A program made the translations under genes and the position numbers. A stretch of 64,000 nucleotides of DNA, from NCBI GenBank assembly GCA_038502055.1, contig JAXRKN010000036.1, positions 2,728,001 to 2,792,000 of the forward strand, given 5' to 3'. Below, one piece after another: positions 10,792 to 21,034 of this stretch. A model generated the notes under the pieces. That model worked only from the letters and a program-made list of their open reading frames with translations. It was not told the origin of the DNA and did no database searches. The DNA is from Tanytarsus gracilentus (taxonomy: Eukaryota > Arthropoda > Insecta > Diptera > Chironomidae). How positions within the stretch are numbered: position 1 is the first letter of the stretch; each line of letters starts with the position of its first letter.

Positions 10792-11265
10792 ATGGGTCAC
10801 GAGTCGGCAATGCTGTTATTACTTATCGTATTTTATTCCTAGAGTTATTCTTTATTATTTCTGTGATTATCTAAATACTTCCTAACTATAAAAAAAAAAT
10901 ATTTAGTCGATAAAAAAGTTTCATGTGATTTTCTATAATGCATTCCGTATCCATCGCAAAATTTTTAATACTTACTGCTTAAGAGATATTCGCTTTACTC
11001 ATGGTCATATAAACTTATTGATATTCATACAATAAAAAATTATTGAAAAAAATTTAAACTTTTTGTGCTGTAAAAAATTATAAAAAAGTTGAGACAATTT
11101 TCTTCTTCTTATTCTAAACACATTCACTCCGATTTTATTGCGAGAAATATTTTGTGAAGAGGAAACTTATGATCTACATAGAAAACATGAAAACGTAAAG
11201 ACAATTCAGAGAAAAATTACTGAGCTTGATATTTTCGTGATGGCCAAATTGAGCTAGTTGAGGAT
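10792..11265. other. convergent 3' ends of zyxin and peptide gene D
   Basis: Zyxin 3' UTR (AATAAA-type signal near 11030) and, on the other strand, the presumed 3' UTR of peptide gene D. No other feature seen. Confidence 0.5.
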
Positions 11266-11513
11266 TTAACCGAAAAGAAGTTTCTTCTTCAACTTCAACA
11301 ATTTAATTTTCTTGATGAAGGCCGCGGCATCACGTGGGTCAACGCTCTCAACTTCATCCAAGTTCAAGTCTCCAATTGTTTCGTCCTCGGCTGGTGATGC
11401 GAAGACCATGCACAAGGCAAAGCAAACGAGGAAAGCCTGCGAAAGTAAGAAAAAATTATTTAACGAACTTTTGAATTTAACCAAAAAATTCTCACAAAGA
11501 TAATGAGTTTCAT
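11266..11513 (-). CDS. small secreted Lys/Leu-rich peptide precursor D
   Basis: Fourth member of the unrecognised family. Exons 11496-11513 (MKLIIF) and 11266-11436 join in phase 0 to give 62 residues. The signal peptide runs through AFLVCFALCMVFAS. PAEDETIGDLNLDEVESVD is a clearly acidic spacer carrying the DETI motif, followed by DPRDAA and the cationic tail AFIKKIKLLKLKKKLLFG, ending in Gly before TAA. The acidic spacer and basic tail roughly balance in charge, as is common in precursors of cationic peptides. Shares exon layout, intron phase, TATAAAAG box and TCAGT initiator with the other three. It is separated from them by the zyxin gene. Confidence 0.87.
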
Positions 11514-11552
11514 TTTTTAATTAGGTATTTGGTTGTCAGACACAAAAGCTAA

Positions 11553-11590
11553 ACTGATGCCTTCTACAATCGATAACCGATGCTTTTATA
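11553..11590 (-). promoter_or_regulatory. core promoter of peptide gene D (TATA + initiator)
   Basis: Minus-strand TATAAAAG at 11590-11583 and TCAGT at 11557-11553, about 30 bp apart. The predicted leader is about 42 nt. Confidence 0.7.
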
Positions 11591-11934
11591 GTGAATAAAA
11601 GTCATGACTTCAAAATCTCACCGTGTGACTTTTTTTTGACGGAAGATTTCGCGTAAAATCCATAAGAACGAGTTTGAGAAGAAAAAATGTGACATCACAG
11701 TGCGGGCCATTTACATACATCCAATACGTTTTGAGATATCAAAAATTTTGGAGTTGTTTGCTCAAGGCGACAAATTTTGATAGATTTGCATAAATTCATA
11801 TTTTTTCTCATATTAAAATTAAAATTTTATTTAAAATCATTTAAAAATGTGAATTTTATTTTTTAAAAAATTTATTCAATGCTTCAAATTAAATTTTACA
11901 AAGACTAAAAAATTAATTTCTCTGAATTTAAATT
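11591..11934. other. intergenic DNA between peptide gene D and P450 gene 1
   Basis: Upstream region of peptide gene D and 3' UTR of the first P450 gene. AT-rich; nothing else recognised. Confidence 0.5.
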
Positions 11935-13650
11935 TTAACGTTTCTCACATTTGATAAAAATTCCATTGGCTGGTCTCAAAACAATTTCCATCGCCAAAAC
12001 TGGTGGATCCTCACAAGAAGCTCCAAGTGAAAGTTTGAATTTTTTAACAATCTTTAAAATCGCACCTCGAAGCACAAGCGAAGAGAATTTTTGTCCAATG
12101 CAATTTCGGGGACCTAAAATATTTTTTTTTTCAATTTAGAACTTTACAAATTTTTAAACAAACCTGCAGAAAATGGAACGTATGCGAATGGATTAATTTT
12201 CTCATATGTTGTAGATTCAACATCAAATCTGCTCGGGTTGAAAACTTCTGAATCCTTGAAATATTTTTCTTTTCTACCTAACAAAAATGCTGAAACGAGG
12301 ATATTTGTGTGTTTAGGAAAAGTTATGCCATCTGCTGTGAATTCGTTTTTGAATCGTCTTCCATACATCGGAACTGGTGGGAAAAGTCTTAATGATTCTT
12401 TGATGACCAACTCAGTGTAGCGAAGATCATTTAACTTTGTCAACGAAATTTTTTCATCGTTTCCGAAAATTTCGTTGATTTCATCATAGATTTTTTCTTG
12501 AACTTCGGGATATTTTGCGATGTTATAGAAAATGAAGCTCAATGCACTTGTGGTGGTGTCATGACCGGCAAATAAAAATGTGTCAACTTCCTCTCGAATA
12601 TCTTCATTAGTTAGTGGAATGCCATTAATAGTTGAAGTCAGTAAAATATCCAGCAATGCTTTCTTCTTACTTTCAGCAAGTTCTGTGATATTTTCTGAAC
12701 CCATTTTTAGCAGTTCTTCTCTTCTCGAGTCGATAATTTTATTTGTGTACGCGTGTAAAAGTTTAATTAATTCTTTTTCTCTTCGATACATTTCAGTAAA
12801 TTTATAGAAAAAGTTAATTCTTTTAATCGGATGGAAAGAGCGAATCATAGCGATTTTTGTTATCCTAAAAAATTAACTTTATAAATTTATAATTTTCATC
12901 ATAAAAACAAGCACTTACTCTTTAACTCCGCTTGCGTATTCCGAATATTCAAGTTGTGAGTTTAATTGTTTTCCCATGATGCATTCTGAAAAAGTTAAAT
13001 TAATTGAACTGATTGACCTAAAAAATTTAAATGATTTTTAAATACCACATGCAGTATCGAGTGCATAAAAATTGGCCAATTCGTAAAAATTTATTTCAAC
13101 ACTGCTGAGTGATTCCAATTTATTAGAAAAAATTTCTGATGTGTTGTCAATTACTTTTACAAATTTTTCAAGGATTTGAAAGTGAAATCCAGGAGTTAAA
13201 AGCTAAAAATTAGATAAAATTATTTTGGACTAAATTTAACTAAAATTTAATTAAACAAACTTTTCTTCTCTGAAACCATTTTTTGTCTGACGACATCAAA
13301 AGTCCACGACCTGTCCACGGTACCAAAAGTTCATAATCAATTGTTTTGCCAAGCTCATCATGATTTGTTAGGAGTGCTTCAATAATTTTTACGTTTGTTG
13401 TCATTGTAAAAGCTTCATCAAATCGACCTTGTGAAATACAAAAAACATCACCGAGCTTTTTATGCATTTCCTCAACAAAACTAAACACTGTAACTGGATC
13501 CATATTAATAAAGTATGGTCCATGATGAAGAAGAATATAACTTTTAAGCGATGGAATCTTCGACAGCAAATAATCTTGTCTACTAAATTTTTTGTGATAC
13601 CAAAAAACAGCAAAAAATAAAATAAAAGTAAAAATAATCAGAAAAATCAT
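11935..13650 (-). CDS. cytochrome P450, CYP4 clan (tandem copy 1)
   Basis: Microsomal haem monooxygenase. Exons 13261-13650, 13046-13202, 12919-12985, 12164-12864 and 11935-12113 join in frame to give 497 residues, a normal P450 length. It has an N-terminal membrane anchor (MIFLIIFTFILFFAVFWY), the WFQRRKLLTPGFHF helix C region, I-helix FLFAGHDTTTSA, K-helix KESLRLFPPVP with ExxR, and the haem loop PFSAG-PRNCIGQKF split by the last intron. The CYP4 signature Glu of the I-helix (EGHDTT) is Ala here, so covalent haem attachment is not expected. The usual proline-rich hinge after the anchor is degraded, and the PERF motif reads NPSRF. A TATAAAAA lies at 13719-13712. A CYP4 or CYP325-type assignment cannot be settled by eye. 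Confidence 0.93.
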
Positions 13651-13946
13651 TTTTAATGCCGACAGAACAAAAAATATGTTGAAGACAGCAAAGTTTAAAA
13701 CAAACTAAATGTTTTTATAAAATGTAGATAAAAAAGCGTGAAACATTCAAACTGTAACAGCTGAATGCTTTTTTAATTGTTAAAAACATTTTACGCGTGC
13801 GAAAATATTTTTTGAAATTACAAACATAAAAAATTAAAGGAATTGATGAAGATATTTATTCAAAATTATTTATTTAAACTTTGATACATTAAACATAATT
13901 TTTCGTTTTATAAAATGGAAAACATAAATTTTTATTTAAAATATTT

Positions 13947-15648
13947 TTAACGTTTTTCAAATTTAACGTAAATTCCGTTTGCTGGTCTCAAAACAATCTC
14001 AATAGAAAGAAGTGGAGGATCCTCACAAGTTTCACCCAATGACAGCTTGAATTTTTGAATGACTCTCACAATTGCACTTCGAAGCACAAGCGAAGCGAAT
14101 TTTTGACCGATACAATTTCGAGGTCCTTGAAAAAATTTACAAAAATATTTTATAATTCTTTAAATAAAAAATCTTTTACCCGCTGAAAATGGCACATACG
14201 CGAACGGATTTATTTTTTCGTATGTTGTTTCAACATCAAATCTCTCGGGGTTGAAAATTTCTGGATTTTCGAAATATTTTTCACTTCTCCCCATTAAATA
14301 TGAGGATATTAAAATGCTCATGCTTGCAGGAAAAGTGAAACCTCCAGCTGTGAATTCATTTTTCAATTTTCGTCCATAGTAAGGAACTGATGGAAAAAGT
14401 CTCAGACTTTCTTTTATGACCAACTCAGTGTAGCGAAGAATATTCAGTTGGGATAAATTTATTTCTTCATCATTTCCGAAAATTTCGTTGATTTCATCAT
14501 AGATTTTTTCTTGAACTTCGGGATATTTTGCGATGTTAAAGAAAATGAAGCTCAATGCACTTGTGGTGGTGTCATGACCGGCAAATAAAAATGTGTCAAC
14601 TTCCTCTCGAATGTCTTCATTGGTCAGTGGACTGCCATCGATAGTTGACGTCAGTAAAATATCCAGCAGTGCTTTCTTCTTACTTTCAGCAAGTTCTGTG
14701 ATATTTTCTGAACCCATTTTTAGCAGCTCTTCTCTTCTCGAGTCGATAATTTTATTCGTGAACGCGTGAAAAATTTCAATTAATTCTTTTTCTCTTCGAT
14801 ACATTTTGGTGAATTTATAAAAGAAATCAATTCCTTTGATTGGATCAAATGAACGAATCATGACTATATTTGTTATCCTTAAAAAAATTTAATTATTTCT
14901 TGATTTTATAATAAATTATTTTAACTCACTCTTTAACAGCTCGAGCATATGCAGAGTCTTCAGTTTGTGAGTTTAATTTTTTAGCCATTGTACATTCTAA
15001 AATAAATTATTTGTAAAGCGTTTCAAAAAAAGTTAAATTTAAATCACCACAAACAGTATCGAGAGCAAACATGTTCACTAGAGGAAAAATGTCAATTTCT
15101 CTTCCACCAAAAGTTTCCAATTTGTCAGCAAAAATTTTCGCAGTATCGTTCATGACTTTAATGAATTTTTCCAATATTTGAAAGTGAAATCCAGGAGTGA
15201 GGAGCTAATGAGAAATAAAAATTATGAAAAGCATTTTTGCATTTGATTGAAATTAACAAACTTTTCTTCTTTGAAACCATTTTTTGTCGCTGGATATTAA
15301 GAGTCCTTTTCCGATCCAAGGGACCAGCAGTTCGTAATCAGATGTTTTATCAAACTCAACATTGCTTGTTAAAAGCTCTTCGACTATTTTCACATCAGCA
15401 ACAACACTAAAAGCATTCATAACATTTCCCAAACAAATGTAATAAACATCGCCAAGTTTTTTATTAAGTTCTTCAATGTAATAAAAGAAAGACGAAGGAT
15501 TTTGGTTGAAAAAATAAGGGCAGTGGTAAATAATCGGATATATTTTCAGGCACGGAATCTTCGACAACAACAAATTATGTCTTGCATATTTCTTCTTGTA
15601 CCAAAAAAAGACTGAAATGATGATTAATGACAAAATCACAAAAAACAT
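13947..15648 (-). CDS. cytochrome P450, CYP4 clan (tandem copy 2)
   Basis: Microsomal monooxygenase, paralogue of its neighbours. Exons 15262-15648, 15048-15204, 14930-14996, 14180-14877 and 13947-14125 give 495 residues; exon lengths two, three and five are the same as in copy 1. The start is taken at the ATG 15648-15646 (MFFVILSLIIISVFFWY), the first Met of the anchor. Motifs: WFQRRK at the end of exon 1, FLFAGHDTTTSA in the I-helix, KESLRLFPSVPYYGRK, NPERFDVE, and the haem loop PFSAG-PRNCIGQKFASLVLR across the last intron. Like copy 1 it lacks a normal proline hinge (IPCLKIYPIIYHCPYF) and has Ala in place of the CYP4 I-helix Glu. About 284 bp of exon 4 is almost identical to copy 1. No disabling change seen. 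Confidence 0.93.
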
Positions 15649-15948
15649 TTTTAGCAAAATATTTTATTATCTCTTTAGTTCAATCGCCTTTCAGAGACTA
15701 TATGTAAGTAAACAAATGAAAAACATTTGAACGAAACAATAGAATGAAACATTAAGTTTAAAACTTTTTCATTTTATAGCATTGCAGCAACGTGATTGAA
15801 ATATAACTCATAACTGAAAGGGTGTGAAAAGCAAACAAAAATCGACTGAGAGTTTTAACCGCGATAATTTTTTCATTTCTCATCAAACAATCAAACATGC
15901 AGCAACACAAAAAAATTTAAAATTGAATTTAAAGCTTTATTTAAAAAT

Positions 15949-17654
15949 TCAATCACGTTTTTCGAATTTTATGTAAACTCCGTTAAGAGGTCTCATTACA
16001 ACTTCCAAAGTTAAGGTCAAAGGATCTTCGCAACTTTTTCCCAGTGAAAGTTTGAATTTTTTAACAACTTTTGAAATTGCTGAGCGAAGCAAGAGGGATG
16101 CAAATTTTTGTCCGATACAATTTCTGGGTCCTGTTGAAAAATTTGTTTAATATTTTTAAATATATTTAAAATTATTAACATATACCCGCTGAAAATGGCA
16201 CATAAGCGAATGGATTTATTTTTTCGTATGTTGTTTCAACATTAAATCTCTCAGGATTGAAAACTTCTGGATTTTCGAAATATTTTTCATTTCTTCCCAT
16301 GCCATACGATGAAAAATAGACATTGCAGTCTTGAGGAAAAGTAAAGCCCTCAATTGTCACTTCTTCTTTTAATTTTCTTCCATACATCGGAACTGGCGGA
16401 AAAAGTCTTAAAGATTCTTTAATCACCAATTCAGTATAATGGAGATCATTTAATTGTGATTGTGTCCATTTGCCATCACCATTAGTGGAAGCCATAACTT
16501 CTTCATAGATTTTTTGCTGAACTTCTGGATATTTTGCGATGTTAAAGAAAATGAAGCTCAATGCACTTGTGGTGGTGTCATGACCGGCAAATAAAAATGT
16601 GTCGACTTCCTCTCGAATGTCTTCATTGGTTAGTGGAATGCCATCGATAGTTGAAGTCAGTAAAATATCCAGCAATGCTTTCTTCTTCTTCTGATCAATT
16701 TCCGAAATATTTTCTGTAATTTTCAATAATTCTTCTCGTCTCGATTTGATTACATTTTTAGTAAATTCATGCAGTAATTCCAGCAGTTCCTTCTCTCTTT
16801 TGTAATTGTCAGTAAATCGATAAATTAACTCAAATTTCGTTGTTATGTCATACATTTTTTTCGCAAGTATCGCAGTAATTCTAAAATTAATTTGTTTTCA
16901 AACAAACAATTTTTTTTTGCCATGTAATCTTATCTCACTCTTTAACGCCACGTGCGTAAGCGGAATCTTCAATCTGTGAATTTAATTTAATTCCCATGGC
17001 ACACTCTAAAAAAATTTGTTAAATATTTAAGGAAAATTGAAAATTTCATTTACCACAGACAGTGTCCAGAGCGTACATGTTGCAAATAGGAAACACGTTG
17101 ACTTCTTTTCCCTCGTATTGATCTAATTTTGAAGCCAAAATTTCAGAGCATCCTTCCATGACTTCAACGAATCGTTCAAGAATTTGAAAATGAAATCCAG
17201 GTGTCAAAAGCTAAAATTTAATTTTTAATATTTTAATTTTTTAAATATCATTTTTCAAAACCTTTCTTCTTTGAAACCATTTTTTATCAGTCGAAACCAA
17301 GAGTCCAGTACCAATCCACGGTTTAAGCATATCATAGTCAACACCTTTGTCAATGAGCGTTTGACTCGTTAAAAACTCTTCAATAATTTTAGCATCTGAT
17401 ATGAAAATGAAAGCATCGTCTAAAGCTCCAAATGACAATTGGAAAATTTTCTCGAAACTTTTTTCGAGTCCAAAGGTAATGTAGAAAGCTTCACTGGGCG
17501 TTTTGTTGGCAAACAAGAGGCTGTGGCCAAATATTGGAATCGCTGGTGGCGATGGGAATTGTTTCAGTAAAAAATCTCTCCTTCCATATTTTCTTTTGTA
17601 AAATATCATCAAGAGAGTGACAATTAAAGCCAAAATTGCTACAACGCCGAACAT
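15949..17654 (-). CDS. cytochrome P450, CYP4 clan (tandem copy 3)
   Basis: Third paralogue of the P450 array. Exons 17262-17654, 17054-17210, 16939-17005, 16186-16880 and 15949-16130 give 497 residues. It has a membrane anchor (MFGVVAILALIVTLLMIFY) followed by a normal proline hinge (FPSPPAIPIFGHS), which copies 1 and 2 have lost, so this copy may be closest to the ancestor. I-helix FLFAGHDTTTSA, K-helix KESLRLFPPVP, NPERFNVE and the haem loop PFSAG-PRNCIGQKFASL are intact. The tail ends KRD before TGA. Substrates are unknown; insect CYP4-clan enzymes act on fatty acids, hormones, pheromones or xenobiotics. Confidence 0.93.
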
Positions 17655-17917
17655 TTCTACGTGTCTAAAGTCTCTCGCAGATTAAAAGCAACTAATTTGT
17701 TATCAATGAGTGTTTAAATATTTTTTCTCTTTATCTTCAAATTATTAAACGCGATAATAAGAATAATTGCGGTAGGTCTGGAACGAGCAAACAAAAAAAG
17801 TATGATTCATAAATTATTACAAAAACTTTTATTTTATTATTGATGAAACTTTAAACAGATGAAAATGGAAAAGATGAAAGTTTAACTTAGAGGTAATTTT
17901 TGTTTCGTTATTATTAA

Positions 17918-20769
17918 TTAAAATGTGGCCGCTTCCGGGACGACTTGACAGATCACTTTTCGCTTGCTGTCGAATGTGAATCCGTTATTCTTAAAAATTT
18001 CACTATCGTAAAATTTACTCAAGTTGTGAATATCAATTTGTTTGGCACGCTCCAAAAGATCTTTCTCGAGAACTTCAACGGTGGTCGCACTTGGTCCTTT
18101 CTTGTAGCGAATATAAGCCAATTGATCGAGGGTGAGTTGACGGAGAATGAAGAAGAGCAATTCGGAGTAATCCTTTTGGAATGACAAATACTTTTGGAAC
18201 GTAACTTGCATTTTCTTCATGACTGAGAATTTTTGGGCAGAAATAAAGCTCTCGAGCATCATACGAATGGCCATGTTAACATCAACGTCTTGCACCGTGT
18301 CACGGAGATGCATTCTAGCATGTGCTTCAGACATTCGAATTACTGATTCAATGTGACGTACTGTAATTGGAAGAGAACCTGTCGCGATAGACTCTTGACG
18401 AAGTTGAGCATACATTTTGGCGATTTTATCTTGATCCATATTTGACAATTTTGGCCGACAATTCTCCTTTGAATAAACAACGTATTTACGTAGTAAATCT
18501 TGCGGTAATTCCAACTCATTAATATCGTCCTTATTCTCTGGTTCTTGATCTTCATTCGACGGATGATGGCGAATGTGTGATTTAACAACAAAATCAGCCA
18601 AACGTTGATCTTGCATTGGATCCAATTCGTCTTTAACTACACAGAGAATGTCAAAACGAGAGAGAATTGGCTCGGAGAGATTGACATTTTCTGAGAACGT
18701 GAGACTCGCGTCATAACGACCACCGATTGGATTTGAAGCGGCGATTACGGCACAACGAGCCTGCAATGATGTAATAATACCAGCTTTTGAGATTGAAATC
18801 GACTGCTGTTCCATGGCTTCGTGAATTGATGTACGATCTTGATCGTTCATTTTGTCAAATTCGTCTGAAATTTTTTATAAATATAATGTAAAAATTTAAA
18901 TTTTGAAAAATATTTAAAATTACCAATTAAACAAATTCCTTGATCGGCAAGAACTAATGCACCAGCTTCGAGTGTCCATTCCTTTGAAATTGGATTTCTT
19001 CTAACGTATGCTGTCAAACCCACAGCGCTTGCTCCTTGACCGGTGGTAAAAACAGCTCGTGGTGCAATTTTCTCAATATATTTTAAGAATTGTGATTTTG
19101 CCATACCGGGATCTAAAATTAAATTATTAATAATTTAATTTAACAAAATAAAATTAAGAATTTACCTCCACAAATCAACACATTTATATCTCCGCGCAAT
19201 TTGTGCTTTTCTCCCGGATTCTTAGATTCACCTCCAAACAACGATAATGCCAAACTTCTCTTGATGTAATCATGTCCAAAAATTGATGGTGCCATGCTGT
19301 TGATAATTCTTTCGGCGATGCGTGGTTCCTTGCTCAAACGCTGAATGGTGGCAATATCATCGTCGGTGAGCGAAGATACTACATGCTTACTGTCCTTTAC
19401 CAAAATATGATTGGCAATGATGACTGTAGCGAAAACTGGAAATCCATTATCGGTGTTGAGCGAGCCATCATAGTTGTTTGTATAAATTCCAGTAACTTCA
19501 ACTTCGTCGCCTGGTTTGCATTGATCGCAAAGATCAGCAAGTAAAATGCAATCTTTGCTGCGAGGAATTCTTCCGGCTGGAATGCGACCGGGCGACTCTT
19601 GAAGTGTAATTTTTTGGTAGTTGCGATAGAGAGTTTGCTCCATGTTGATTGAGAATGGTCCGCCGCTTTGACACTCTGGACAAGAACCAGGTTTAACTTC
19701 TGAATTTTGATTTTGAACAAACGGTCCAATGACATAGCCGCACTTGACACAATCGTACTTGATGACAGACAATTGAGGAAGGACACCAGTTGTTGCTGTA
19801 ACTACGCCCATAGTTCTAACGAGTTGATTAAGATGAAGCTTACGGAATGTTCTCAACTCTTCAATCAGAGGAAGTTCAGAGATTCGAACATGAATTTCAT
19901 TTGTGACACGCTCGTATGTTGGAAATATTGAAAGAACCATTTCTTTTGCGACTTGATCGAAAATTTCGAGCATTTGGAGTGGAGCTTCAGGCAAGAAGTA
20001 GGCAAGGACGTGCTGATGATGCGCCAATTCAGAAAACACAACGACAAAGCTCGATTTGTTCTGTTCGCACATCTTACGGATTCGATCACGATAAATCTGT
20101 TGACCCTTCTCGTCGACAAAAGTTCTCAAGAAGTTTCTGAAGCGATTAGAAATTTCGGTACGCGGACCAAGCATAGAAACCCACTCTTTGATCGAGTGAC
20201 CTTTTGTATCTTCGAGATTCTCAATTGATTCAATCATTTCCTCCTCTGTTTCAACTCCTTCAATAGCTTTCTCGGCACGGCGACGTTTCGAGCGGCCAAT
20301 ATCGTCGCTTTCATCGTCACTCTTGTCATACATCAGATCACGATCATCTCTGTGAATTCCAGCAGCACGATCACGTCTATTCATTTCCGTTTCGGCAGCA
20401 CGACGCTCCGATTCACTCAGAACGCTAAAGGCATCCTCATCATCAATCAAGGCAGGATCATAACGGTCGAGTCGTGGATTGGGCAGATAATCTCTCTCCA
20501 TGTCGCCACCAAACAAATCCTCTCCGTCCGATTCCTCATCAGCTGTTTCAATTTCACCAAGAATTTCAGCCTCATTTTCAAATGGCTCGAACTCACCCAC
20601 AGGTGATGGCTCTCGATTTGAACGTGGCGTTGCCACAGACTCAGCACCATAAGGTGTCGCTGGCGAGTCCATATTTTCATCATTATGATCCTATTTAAAA
20701 GTAATTAAATTTTAGCACTTATTTATGGATATTTTCGTTGTTCCTTCAACTTACCCCTCTTTGTGACAT
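17918..20769 (-). CDS. Mcm2: MCM2 replicative helicase subunit
   Basis: Subunit of the nuclear MCM2-7 hexamer that unwinds DNA at replication origins. Exons 20755-20769, 19166-20690, 18924-19112 and 17918-18864 give 891 residues, close to other insect MCM2. The first exon is only five codons (MSQRG); it splices in frame to DHNDENMDSPATPYG, which places the start upstream of the first ATG of the long exon. The N-terminus is acidic and Ser-rich, as expected for the MCM2 kinase and histone-binding region. A C4 zinc finger follows (CVKCGY ... CPEC). Walker A GDPGMAKSQ spans the exon 2/3 junction, Walker B LIDEFDKMND spans exon 3/4, and the arginine finger is SEPILSRFDIL. ELDPMQDQRLADFVV and HIRHHPSN are MCM2-specific. 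It is head to head with Prim2. Confidence 0.97.
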
Positions 20770-20870
20770 TATTGAGTATCCTTATAAACTGTTTTAAACT
20801 CAAAATGATAATTAATTAACTGACAAAATTAACAAAATCTTTTATAATCAATTATTTTACACCGAAATGA

Positions 20871-20884
20871 TTTTGGCGCCAAAA
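20871..20884. promoter_or_regulatory. palindromic E2F/DP site
   Basis: TTTTGGCGCCAAAA, a perfect 14-bp palindrome containing the TTTGGCGC E2F core on both strands, almost central between Mcm2 and Prim2. Confidence 0.8.
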
Positions 20885-20992
20885 CATGAATGTGTGCGTT
20901 TGTCAAGGCTTAGCAGCTGAGAATAATTTTATTGTTTACTTTCTATAGAAATAAAGAACGTTAGTCGGCATGCCTTGAAAATATCGAAAAGA

Positions 20993-21000
20993 GCGGGAAA
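20993..21000 (-). promoter_or_regulatory. second E2F site near Prim2
   Basis: GCGGGAAA on the plus strand, TTTCCCGC on the minus, a consensus E2F core, 35 bp before the Prim2 start codon. Confidence 0.6.
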
Positions 21001-21034
21001 ATAACCTAAATAAAATTTAATTTCAACACGACAA

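Larger units (their letters stand above)
20770..21034. promoter_or_regulatory. shared bidirectional promoter of Mcm2 and Prim2
   Basis: The start codons of two S-phase replication genes lie 265 bp apart on opposite strands. The interval has two E2F-type sites, TTTTGGCGCCAAAA at 20871-20884 and GCGGGAAA at 20993-21000. No TATA box is evident. E2F control of MCM and primase genes in late G1/S is established in animals; that these two sites act on both genes is an inference. Confidence 0.75.

Noticed and set aside
11935..17654. P450 genes considered as pseudogenes
   Set aside because: All three give 495-497 residue proteins with canonical splice sites, ExxR and haem loops; changes such as NPSRF and the hinge loss are not disabling by themselves.
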